A stretch of 64,000 bases of DNA from Ianthella basta (taxonomy: Eukaryota > Porifera > Demospongiae > Verongiida > Ianthellidae): contig OZ025870.1 in NCBI GenBank assembly GCA_964019415.1, positions 9,552,915-9,616,914 of the forward strand, written 5' to 3'. The position numbers were made by a program, and so were the translations under genes. Below the pieces are notes generated by a model, which was not told where the DNA came from, did not search any database, and saw only the letters and a list, made by a program, of their open reading frames with translations. This document shows, piece after piece, positions 54,201 through 64,000 of the stretch (the stretch's first letter is position 1; each line of letters starts with the position of its first letter).

Positions 54201-56527
54201 GCTACGCAACACGTAAACTGGTGGACCTAAATAGGCTGGCATGTTTGGCAGCAGTACATGGAGATCTGGCAGTACTTGAATGCTTGAGTGAAGTACTCGC
54301 AGCTCCCACCAAGCCTGCTCTGGCAATTGATTACTTGAAACTTCTATTTCCAGTTCAATTTAGGAAGCCTGCAGCCAGCAGCATCCTTCAACAGGTATTG
54401 CCTGACTGCGCAATGTACCCTCTTTCATTAGCCATCATTGCAAGTGTATGTACGTCAGCAAGCTTTTCCCACATTTTGCTGGCATCCAGTAGCCAAAAAT
54501 ATGTTGAAGTGATTAAGCTGCTAACATCCAGTCTGCCCTACTGCCACTTTCTAAATGAACCTATGCTAAACGGACTAACTTCCTTAGACATAGCTGAAAA
54601 ACTTCAACTTCAAGAAGCAGTTGACATCATCAGCAATGCGGGAGGACAGCATGGTTTGTGGGCATCAATACCAAAGGAGATCCTGTCAAAACATGGGATG
54701 ACTATTCTCCAAGTCAACCATGACCTGAGGAAGCTACTACTTTTGGGCTCAAGTGGGAAACAGGCAGTGCAGGCAGCGCTTAGAGACCTGCCTCTAGTAC
54801 CAGAGACAAGTACATCTGAGCAGGGCACATCCACAGAGGAGTCACACCTCTCTCAATGCATGCTGCTGGACAGAAGACCAGATTTGAGTATAGTGGCCCT
54901 GCATGTCATTAATGCTGTAAATGCTGAACAGTGGTATCGCCTGGGAATTTCTCTAAAGATTTCCCAAGCAGTTCTCTCCCATATTTCGTCTACCCACTCT
55001 TCTTCCGAGAACAAGTATCTGAAGGTCCTCCAATGCTGGCTGCACCAGAACAAAGCAGTCAACTGGAGGACTCTCCTGGACATACTTGGTCATTTTGAGA
55101 CCAAGCACACAATTGATTGCTTAACACAAGATATTTTAGCAGCACAAGCTAATGAAGTGAGTTCACTAATTCTGCATAAATGCATATACGTATTTATACC
55201 TGCATTGTGATGCATACTGTTCATGGTCATATGCAATTAATTGATTTCAGTAGAACACATGCAATATTGTGTATAAGTAGCACAGTTCATTTCCATGTAT
55301 CCGTATGTTCTTCCCCACAGCTACATTGCACAGACTGGACAGAACAAACTCAGGGTATATCCAATCCTCTTTGTCTGGATACTATTGGTATGTTGATAAT
55401 TGTATTGGTTTGCCTGAAGTCAGTACAGCTTTCAACTGTTGTCTGTTCTGGTTATTGTAGATCTACCACATGTACCTCAGCCAGAAATGCCATTCTCTGT
55501 CCAGTCTTCAATTGTCCCCAAGCAACCGGAAGACTTCGGTGACTCGATATACTTCCATACAGATCAATGTGAGTGAAAATATTTTATGGCATGCATGCAT
55601 TTACCTTCACTATATATAACATCAGTTTGTATCTTTACCCATACTCAATACTGTACATGTCCATATTTGACACTTATTTTTTCAACCAGCCTGTTTAGCA
55701 TCCATCAGACATCACGCTCGTGACGTCTATTTAGGAATGTGCCCGGTTCAAAGTGGCATCTCCTATCTTAATGTATTAAGGTGCTTCGCGAAACTAGCCA
55801 AACAGCTGCTGCAAAGAACAATTAAAGGCCATGTATAGGCTTCTTTTGATGTACTGACAACGACAACGTATCCAAAGGCAACCTGGAGTTCACGTAAGAG
55901 AAAAGCGTCATAGGCTCCTCGTATCCCATTGTGTCTTCATATTATTCTTATTCTGTATCCCACTAAATGTTTGCGCACTCCTAGGTAACAATTTCCGACA
56001 ATTGGCTAATACATTGAATATTTGTAGCTGTTTCAATCTCTATTATAACTTTATGCGTATATATCTTGCAGTTGACTACATATTGTACTCTCATTGTAGC
56101 TTTTTTGCCCTACAAGTGTGCTACTGATGGAGAAGAAACAAGTACACTTACAATTAACCATCCAGCTGGTAAGAGCATTTGAGAGTGCTGTTGAATATAA
56201 TCAGATATATGGATGAATGCAGTTCTGTTCTTTGCTATGACAGATGTTATGCGAGTTCTGAAGCATCATGTTGATGCTCGCTGGAAGTATTTTGGCATCT
56301 TTCTTCATGTGGATTCTACACTAATAGATGCCATTCTCAAGCATAAATTTGCAAACCCTAGGGACTGCATGCTGGAACTTGTCAGTCAATGGGTGACTCA
56401 ACAGGAAGGAACTGGTGACCTCCCTCGCACATGGATGACTGTGGTAGAAGCAGTGAGGGACTCTGGGTTAACGCAACTGGCAAAGGAACTGGCAAAGAAA
56501 TTTGAGCTAACTCTGCCTCAGTTATAA
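51227..56527 (+). CDS. Ankyrin-repeat protein with two C-terminal Death domains
   Basis: Five exons: 51227-55156 (1310 codons, ends GAA|gtgagt), 55321-55387, 55461-55568, 56100-56168 and 56244-56527 (stop TAA). Phases 0, 1, 1, 1 agree at every junction. The large exon encodes about 26 ankyrin repeats (residues about 55-930; TPLHxAA and LLxxGA motifs), then a helical linker, then a Death domain near residues 1220-1305 (SIVALHVINAVNAEQWYRLG, QCWLHQNKAVNWRTLLDIL). The last exon encodes a second Death domain (MRVLKHHVDARWKYFGIFLH, MLELVSQWVTQQ, PRTWMTVVEAVRDSGLTQL). Ankyrin repeats bind protein partners and Death domains assemble death-fold signalling platforms, so a cytosolic adaptor or sensor is likely. 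No kinase, NACHT or membrane segment was seen. The start at 51227 is the first ATG of the open exon; an upstream exon cannot be excluded. Confidence 0.85.
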
Positions 56528-57705
56528 CTTTTGATAGAGTAAATGTAGGTTTGCTTTGTACTTTCAATCCATTTTTCTGCACTTGCATGTATCACATTAT
56601 ATTTCGTCTTCTATTTAAATGGACTGCATGCTCACAATGCAATGAATTTGTCCTCCTTTCGTAAATACAAAGCTAATTATAGTGCCTGTCACCATAATGC
56701 AGGTCACTATACCATTACAATACAAATAGACATTACAATACCGTGCATGTGCATGGGGCTTTTGAAATTGCTCAGGTTAATTAACTTGTCACAATAATTT
56801 TAATGTGCAGAATTATAATTATAATTATTATATTCATTTGCAAATATTAATGTCCCAATACATCCCCGCTGTTCCTAGTGCATGCCAATTAGGCTGTATA
56901 ATCATACCCTTTGGATTGAAGCAGTTTAGCCTTCACTGGTGACCCAGGCCTACAATAATTGCATTACAATTATTCTTTGTAAGTTACAGCCTCACATAAT
57001 CAGTGGTAGCCATATAGCTGTGCCTTCATAATCAATTCCACATCCCATCATGTCCCCTTTAGTGCAGGTATAATTATAGGACCAAAGGGCAACCCACATC
57101 CATTCTGATTAAATAGGTTATACGGTCATGTGCTAGGTATAGCCAAGCTCAGCGCTGTTCATGCAGCCAGCATGACATACATACGGTTATTCAAGTGTTC
57201 AATACCAAATCTAGTGGCATGTTTTCCACTTCAACTAAAGTAGTACTAAGATGTGGACATGGCTTCATTCATTAATTCGATGGCAATCAAATTCTGTATT
57301 GTGCATGCTAAACACTGAGCCAGATACATTTGTATGTACATAATGCATTTGGTTCTTATCAAACTTAACACCATAAGTCTTAGCAAAGTAGACATAGTTC
57401 CCACCATATTTCATGGAGTGCCTGGTCTTCCCAGAGTGGATTTTGGGTGTGCCCTATAATTAATGAAAATGATCGTAACTCTTTATTAAATTGTTCTCAT
57501 CTGATCTAACAGTAGCACTATTTCAGTTTCATTTCCATACAGAAAACTGTTTCAGTGCATCATTGTACACAGATTTGCGCTCAGGTGGTATGACCGCAGT
57601 AACAAACAGACCAACACGTGCACTGAACCGTATAAGCGGAACTAATATATGTAGTAGCAATCAACGATGTATTCTGATTGCTGTCCACAGTGAACATAAA
57701 GTGTG
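56528..57705. other. Intergenic, no gene recognised
   Basis: AT-rich sequence. From about 57520 it becomes similar to 61210-61400, which marks the upstream limit of the duplicated membrane-protein unit (probable 5' UTR or first intron, with a ctgtccacag acceptor-like site before the start codon). Confidence 0.5.
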
Positions 57706-59822
57706 ATGATGGTCTGTCCCAAGTTCATAAGCACTGTGTCAGAGTTAGCAGCTCTGGTCTCTTCCGCTGCTGGAATTGCTTCTGAGGGCTGTGTGAATTC
57801 TTTTACTGATTTTGAGAAAGCCACAATAACTAATAACTCGGCCAATGTGGATGCCTTGGTACATGCCTTCTACGAGGCTAACAGTGTCTTCCCACTATCA
57901 GTGCAAGTGGTCTACCACATGAACTCAAGCAATGGAACAGACATCATCATTTCAACTGACCCTAACTGTCCCCTGGGGGAGGAGATGTGGCTATGGGTAC
58001 CTTCACCTGTGTTCATCTTCATAAACCCTACTATGCTTAATGAGTATGCGCTATTCACTCTGAATTACTTCACTCCCTGGACACCGCGGCTGATGAACAT
58101 CACAGTACCAAGCATTTGTAACACAAATCTCAGTCACTTCAACTTCCTTAATGACCTAACAATGTGGGTGAGTTTTCTGTAGTGAGGAACTAGTCTTAAT
58201 ACAAGAATAGACGGATTGGTTGAATAATGACTGTGTAAATTACACATTCTATGGTTATACTTTAAGCTCTGAAGCTAGCATGACATTTTATGCTATATAC
58301 AGCGAACGAGTTCCTAAAACATTTCAGCTTTGATACTCTGTAATACTGGATTGCCATGTAGGCGATCACTACATACATGTGTGATGAATTGGGTTTCACA
58401 GTCTCCAGGCCTACAACTCTATTATATTATGCCTGAATGCATCGGCCCATGCCACACATGAAGTGGTTAAGTAAGTACCTCGTGGTTTAATCTTTCCATA
58501 TTACATATAATTATATATTCTATATATACATAGGCCATCTAGAATACAGCAGTGGAAGTACTATATATCCCTCATCCAATATAATGATAATTGGAAAATG
58601 AACACAATCACTATATCTCTTATTCATATGCAAACATGTGCACATGCAGATCCAGTTGTATGCTGCTGCTCAAATATCTAGCGAAGGTGGATATCTTGGA
58701 TATGTGCTCCGTGGGTGCTTAACTGACCCACAGATAACGGTGTATTCCGTCACTTTACACAATGGTGAGCAATGGCTGGAGATTCTAGCTAGTGCAATGC
58801 TAGCCATATCTACTCAGCAGGAAACTACTTTCTAACAGTCCTAATTCTTCTAATGAGTGTACATTTCCTTCACAAGCAAGGATCTACTTTAGCAAGCAAT
58901 TACCATGACAACACAGCAAAGTCTTCATTTTAACAACTATGGCATATTCTAGGGGTGTGTTACAGTGTCATTCCTGGGGAATATTCTTATGACTGTCCTT
59001 ACGTTAATGACTGAAATAGTGCACCTATCCTCTGGTGTGGCTACACACATTAGGGCTGGATGCATGGTGTTGGGTCTACTGGTGTTTGGAAAGTCAGTTA
59101 CACCGATTGTTGCCATTTATTATGGCAGGAAGTTCAGCTTTGCCATTCCGTCCCTCTTTCCATTACCATTTGCCATACTCTGCTGTTGCAATGGTGCCCA
59201 TGAGATGAGTAAGAAAATTGTGCGGTGTCTATCAATATGGAATTTACTTTTATTCCTTCTTCACATCTGTTGTCGCACAAGTGGTGTATTCCTAGCACTG
59301 CTTGGCAGACCACCCACTGTCATCTCCACCACTCCACCACCCTTCTATACACCCTTGTTGTCTTCTACTCTATGCACCTTCTTGCCATACTCTTTGCATT
59401 TACCAAACCTAAAGCAAAGAAGAAACAATCATTGAAGACAAAAGTTAACTGCTTCTATCTTCTATGAATTAGCTCAGATTCTTGTGTTTTTGGTTCTCTT
59501 CACAACCGCAGTTTGCTTTGGATTTCTGATTGGTTTTACTGGTGTCTTGGCCAACTACAGGACAGTACTGAATAGCCCCTACTCCACAGTTTCTGCTTTA
59601 ATTGCACCAACATTTCTCTTAGCATTTGGATGGACTCTGCAAAAGATTGGCTCCCAATGGCTTGAAAGCATGACAGGTCCAGCTTAATTAGCAGTGACTG
59701 AACAGCTACAGGAGCCTTTACTGCAGAAAGGAAACTCAAGAGATTGTGCTATGAGCAATAAAGACAGTGAACAACGTGTTTGTGAGAGGCATTCAACACT
59801 GTTGAGTGCCATTATGAAGTAA
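57706..59822 (+). pseudogene. Multi-pass membrane protein, upstream tandem copy, disrupted
   Basis: Same exon layout as the intact gene at 61407-63444: exon 1 57706-58167, exon 2 from 58651 to about 58860, exon 3 from 58966. Exon 2 has two extra bases relative to the intact copy between 58801 and 58850, which shifts the frame to a stop (QQETTF*). Exon 3 is frameshifted near 59330, after LLGRPPTVISTT, and again before FYELAQ-like sequence near 59465. A TAA at 59685-59687 replaces the Asp-Glu of the intact copy. A poly(A) signal AATAAA lies at 59839-59844. Exon 1 (signal-like MMVCPKFISTVSELAALVSS, then an ectodomain) is still intact, so a short secreted product is conceivable. Confidence 0.75.
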
Positions 59823-60422
59823 TTTAACAGCACCCCTCAATAAAGTGTGTTGTACTAACTTGAAACACGATATTTTTACACACTTCCAAGTTCTGTTTGT
59901 CACTAATTCATGCAAGTCACGTTTGATGATATTAATCTGATTACCATTCTCATTAGTAGCGCTAGCTATGTTTTAAGTAAGCAGCGCAATTTTATATACA
60001 GCTTCTGTGGAATCTGCATGCATGTCTAGGACAGCCACCAGTGGGCCAGGTAATACATACATGCATAATTTATGTTGTGGACAATAGAAGGCATGCATTA
60101 GTACCATTTTGCCTTAAAGACCTAACACAGTAACCATATCCTCTATTGTACATAAATACAAGATGTTCCATGGAATTCAGAGCCATCAATATTAAAAGTA
60201 ACTTAATGCATAACTGTACATACATCTGTGAAAGGAATGCAATATATCATATAATTTATATGCTTAAGCATGAAGTTATGACTGGCTGTTTTCTGTTGCT
60301 TGTTTGATCTTGGCAGCAGCAATTATAAGTGCAATGATAGACCAGCTCCACCAAAATGCCAGCCTCAAAGAAGATAGTAGGCTTGGCTAACGTTCAAGCA
60401 GTAACATAGCAGGAGACTGTTA

Positions 60423-60453
60423 CAGGACGTTTTGGCAGCGAGGGCCTTTATCA
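60423..60453 (-). repeat. Decayed hammerhead-like motif (Penelope type)
   Basis: On the minus strand TTGATAA, then AGGCCC...GCTGCC stem, then AAAACGTCC. It aligns with 17866-17895 and 44853-44882. The CTGACGA and GAAA core positions are mutated. Confidence 0.4.
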
Positions 60454-60689
60454 ACTGTATACAAATGTAGCAATGAAGATAAGTCTGACACTATGCAACA
60501 ATTCACGTAACAATGAGCTTCTACAACATCTGCAAAGATCTTGTGTTGGATGTTTCTACACATGGGAAGGAAGTGGCGAAGGACAACAGCTCCTGAATAA
60601 GCAAGTTTTCAAAGGAGAGAGTGTACTAGTGTTGTTGAACCTACTGTAAATTATACTAGGATTGGAGAACTCTAATGCAGTGGGCCTGT

Positions 60690-60960
60690 CATTCCATCCC
60701 TCTTCCAATAGTACCATTTGCCATCCTCTGTTGCAATGGTGCCCGTGAGATGAGTGTGAAAAGTTTGCAGCTTTTATTCCCTCTTCACATCTGTTGCCGC
60801 TCAAGTTTCGTATTCCTAGTACTGTTTGGCAGACCATTCTTCCACTGTCATCTCTACCACTCTTCTATACATCTTTACTATCTTCTACTGTGTGCCCTTC
60901 TTGCTATCCTCTTTGCATTCGCCAAAGAGAAGAAAAACAGCCATAGAGGGCAAAAGTCAG
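60690..60960 (+). pseudogene. Fragment of a third membrane-protein copy
   Basis: The stretch corresponds to the middle of exon 3 of the genes at 58966 and 62612: FAIPSL-, FAILCCNGAREM-, LFPLHICCRSSFVFLVLFGR- and LLCALLAILFAFAKEKK-coding pieces in more than one frame. The flanking parts of the gene are absent. Its position between the two larger copies suggests unequal exchange within a tandem array. Confidence 0.7.
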
Positions 60961-61104
60961 TGACATGTGTGTGTACTATATACACACTGTAACAGTAACA
61001 GTAACACGTATTAATTTTCGAGTTAAAAACTTGTGGAGCTGCTGCCCTAACTCAAAATACTTGCTTCCTTTGGTCGCTGTTCTGTCACTCTCCATACGTA
61101 GGTA

Positions 61105-61106
<2 letters not shown>

Positions 61107-61150
<44 letters not shown>
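61107..61150. repeat. (CA)22 microsatellite
   Basis: An uninterrupted 44-bp CA dinucleotide repeat about 250 bp upstream of the start codon of the intact membrane-protein gene. Confidence 0.95.
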
Positions 61151-61156
<6 letters not shown>

Positions 61157-61406
61157 TTTGCAACACCTCTTTGCTTAGTTTTTACGATTTCTATTATTCT
61201 ATTCACACCACTACAGTTTCAGTTCTATTTCCATATTGAAAGCTGTTTCAATGCATTATTGTCAACAGGTCTATGTTATGATCAGGTTATACGACCACAG
61301 TAACAAACAAACAATACCACTTGCACTGAATCATATAAAGTGGTATGACATAGCAGCAGCCAATAATGTATCCTGCTTGCTATCCACAGTGTACGTATAC
61401 TGTGTG

Positions 61407-63444
61407 ATGATGGCCTGTCCTAAGTTCATAAGCACTGTGTCAGTGTTAGCAGTTCTGATCTTGTCTGATGCTGGAATTGCTTCTGACAACTGCGTGAATT
61501 CTTTCAGTGATTTCAAGAAAGCCACAATAACTGACAACTCTACCAATGTGGATGCCTTGGTTAGTGTCTTCTACGAGGCTAACAGTGTCTTCCCACTATC
61601 AGTGCAAGTGGTCTACCACATGAATTCAAGCAATGGAACAGACATCATCATTTCTACTAACCCTAACTGTCCCCCGGGGAAGGAGATGTGGCTATGGATA
61701 CCTTCACCTGTATTCATCTTCATAAACCCAACCAGACTGAATTCGTATGCGCTATTCACTCTGAATTACTTCACTCCCTGGACACCGCGGCTGGTGAGCA
61801 TCACGGTACCAAGCATTTGTAACAAGAATTTCAGTTACTTCAACTTCCTTAATGACCTAACAATGAGGGTGAGTTTTCTGTAGTGAGGAAACAGTCTTAA
61901 CAGGAATAGACAGGTTGGGTAAAAATGACTGTGCAAACTACACGTTTTCAAGGTTATTTTAATTTTAAAGCAAGCATGGCAGCTGCAATTATAGTAAGCA
62001 TGTTATAAGCAGTGGATGGTATTCAACGTTGAAAACTTAGTATTCAGTAGATCACTGTGTACATTGGATTTTCACAGGCTCCAGCACTATCTCTATGTAT
62101 GCATGGATGTATTGGTCTATGCCATGCAGGCATGGAATAGGCAAGTACCTCTTGCTGTTATGGTTTTATTCTACGTAGATCATCTATATAATATAGCAGT
62201 GGCTACAGCCATTATGTGCTAAAAATTTATGATGATTACTGGGTATAATGATCGCAATCATTAGTTTCTTATTCATATGCAAACATGTGCACATGCAGAT
62301 CCAGTCGTATGCTGCAGCTCAAACATCCAGTGAACGTGGATATCTTGGGTATGTGCTCCATGGGTGCCATACTGACCCACAGAAAACGCTGTATACTGTC
62401 ACTTTACACAATGACAAGAAATGGCTGAATGCTTTAGCTGGTGTAATGCTATCTGTGTATGCAGTGGGAAACTTCTTTCTGATTGTCCTAGTACTTCTAG
62501 TGAGTGTGTAATTCCTTCGCAAGCAAGGATCTACTTTAGCAAGCAGTCACAATGACAGCACAGCAAAGTCTTCATTCAGCAACTATGGCATATTCTGGGG
62601 ATGTGTTACAGTGTCATTCCTGGGGAATGTTCTTATGACTGTCTTTACATTATTGACTGAAATAGTAAACTTATCCTCTGGTGTGTACGTTAACAGTGGC
62701 TGGATGGTGCTGAGTCAATTGGTATTTGGAACATCTACTACACTGATTGTTGCCATTTATCATGGCAGGAAGCTCAGCTTTGCCATTCCATCTATCTTCC
62801 TATTGCCATTTGCTATCCTCTGCTGTTGCAATGATGCCCATGAGATAAGTAAGAAAATTGTGCGGTGTCTTGCAATATGGAGTTTACTTCTATTCCTTCT
62901 TCATATCTGTTGCCGTGCAAGTTTTGTATTCCTAGCACTGCTTGGCAGGCCATCCACTGTCATTTCCGCCACACTGCTATATGTCCTTACCATCTTCTAC
63001 TCTGTGCACCTTCTTGCCATACTCTTTGCATTTACCAAAGCAAAGAAGAAACAACCATGGAGGATAAAAGTCACTTCTATCTTCCATGAATTTGCTCAGG
63101 TTCTTGTGTTTTTGGTCATATTCATAACCGCAGTTTGCTTTGGCACACTGATTGGTTTCGCCGGTGTCTTGGCCAACTACAGGACAGTACTGAATAGCCC
63201 CTACTCCACAGTTTCTGCTTTAGTTGCACCAACGTTTCTCTTTGCATTTGGATGGACTCTGCGAAAAATTGGCTCCCAATGGCTCGAAAGTGTGACAGGT
63301 CCTGATGAATTAGCAGTGACTGAACAGCTGCAGGAGCCTTTACTGCAGGAAGGAAACTCAAGAGATTGTGCTATGAGCGACAAAGATAGTGAACAACGTG
63401 TTCGCGAGAGACATTCAACACTGTTGAGTGCCATTATGCAGTAA
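61407..63444 (+). CDS. Putative multi-pass membrane protein with N-terminal ectodomain
   Basis: Three exons: 61407-61868 (ends AGG|gtgagt), 62299-62503 and 62612-63444. Exon 2 has two candidate donors. CTA|gtgagt gives an immediate frameshift, whereas CTAGTGA|gtgtgt keeps the frame (L-V-M-S-F-L), and the upstream copy supports the second because its first site reads atgagt. The product is about 498 residues: a hydrophobic start (MMACPKFISTVSVLAVLILS, signal peptide or anchor), an ectodomain of about 190 residues with several Cys and NxS/T sites (NSSN, NITV-like), a membrane segment closing exon 2 (FFLIVLVLL), then about six or seven further hydrophobic helices in exon 3, and a charged cytosolic tail (PLLQEGNSRD). 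I do not recognise the family; the topology recalls a receptor or transporter. ATG 61407 was chosen because it matches the start in the other copy. Confidence 0.7.
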
Positions 63445-63460
63445 TTTAACAGCACCCCTC

Positions 63461-63466
63461 AATAAA
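63461..63466 (+). promoter_or_regulatory. Poly(A) signal AATAAA
   Basis: AATAAA 17 bases after the stop codon of the intact membrane-protein gene, conserved at the same place in the upstream copy (59839-59844). Confidence 0.75.
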
Positions 63467-64000
63467 GTCTGCGTTGTACTAACTTGAAACACATTATTGG
63501 TACACAACTCCAAGTTCTGTTTGTCACTACTTCATGCAAATCAGGTTTAATGATATTCATGCCATTATAGTTTTCAATATTAATGCTACCTGTGTGTTAA
63601 TTAATTATAATAATTATAAGCAACCACAATTTCACGACTTAATTCTTGCATGTCATACTGTAACAATACAGTGTAACCTGCATGTCTGGGACAGCCACAT
63701 GCACCTATATAGCCCAATTCTAACTGACCTTTATAGACAGGTGTAGACTGCAATGTTTTAGTGCTATTAGGGGCCAGGCAGTCTGGTTGTTTTGAGAAGT
63801 GGCCATGTTCACCTAACACAGTGACCACTGGTTCGCACAGGTTCCACTGTGTTATATATGTTCAATCATCGCATCTTTTTCTGCCCTAAACTGAAACAAT
63901 ACTTTATATATAGCTAGTATGGACAAAATTGACTGGGTGAGACCATGCACTGAATGCATTAATATTATTCTATCAAACTTGCATGAGCCTCACCTTTTCC
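63467..64000. other. Intergenic, no gene recognised
   Basis: Downstream of the membrane-protein gene only short frames are present. The first 150 bases still resemble the region after the upstream copy (acttgaaacac, ccaagttctgtttgtcact), showing that the duplication unit extends past the poly(A) signal. Confidence 0.5.

Noticed and set aside
1-64000. CRISPR arrays, bacterial operons or phage genes
   Set aside because: No regularly spaced repeats with unique spacers exist, and the splice sites, poly(A) signals and element types are eukaryotic.

Overview
This is nuclear DNA of an animal. Genes are split into short exons with canonical GT-AG junctions, introns are full of small transposons, and the base composition is AT-rich with many AGCT-type runs. 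The domains present (CARD, Death, ankyrin, TRAF-type finger, KH) and the repeat load (Penelope-like, Crypton-like, TTAA-target elements, hammerhead ribozymes) suggest an early-branching metazoan, most likely a demosponge. The species assignment is inference.

Layout. 1-1884: a 5'-truncated Penelope-like retroelement on the minus strand. 2367-42246, plus strand: a chain of about 20 exons whose reading phases nearly all match. It encodes an N-terminal CARD, a helical region, a long coiled coil, one KH RNA-binding domain and a long C-terminal region I do not recognise. I list it in four blocks because the 9-kb gap between exon 2 and the coiled-coil exons, and two splice junctions, are not proven. 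Its introns hold most of the mobile elements: foldback elements, TTAA-flanked piggyBac-like MITEs, a Kolobok-like element with a THAP remnant, a LINE copy with target-site duplication, an intact Crypton-type tyrosine-recombinase element, a TIR element that carries a textbook hammerhead ribozyme, and a nest of three elements inside each other.

42247-51226: a gene-poor stretch of retroelement and transposon fragments, with a TRAF-type zinc-finger relic and a truncated Harbinger-like transposase. 51227-56527: a five-exon gene with about 26 ankyrin repeats followed by two Death domains. 57706-63444: a tandemly duplicated multi-pass membrane protein gene. The upstream copy is a pseudogene, a fragment of a third copy lies between, and the downstream copy is intact with a poly(A) signal.

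Two neighbouring genes therefore encode death-fold adaptor architectures (CARD plus KH, ankyrin plus Death-Death), which suggests innate-immune or cell-death signalling. The CARD-KH combination, if it is one transcript, is the most novel protein architecture here. The hammerhead ribozyme is the clearest RNA finding.
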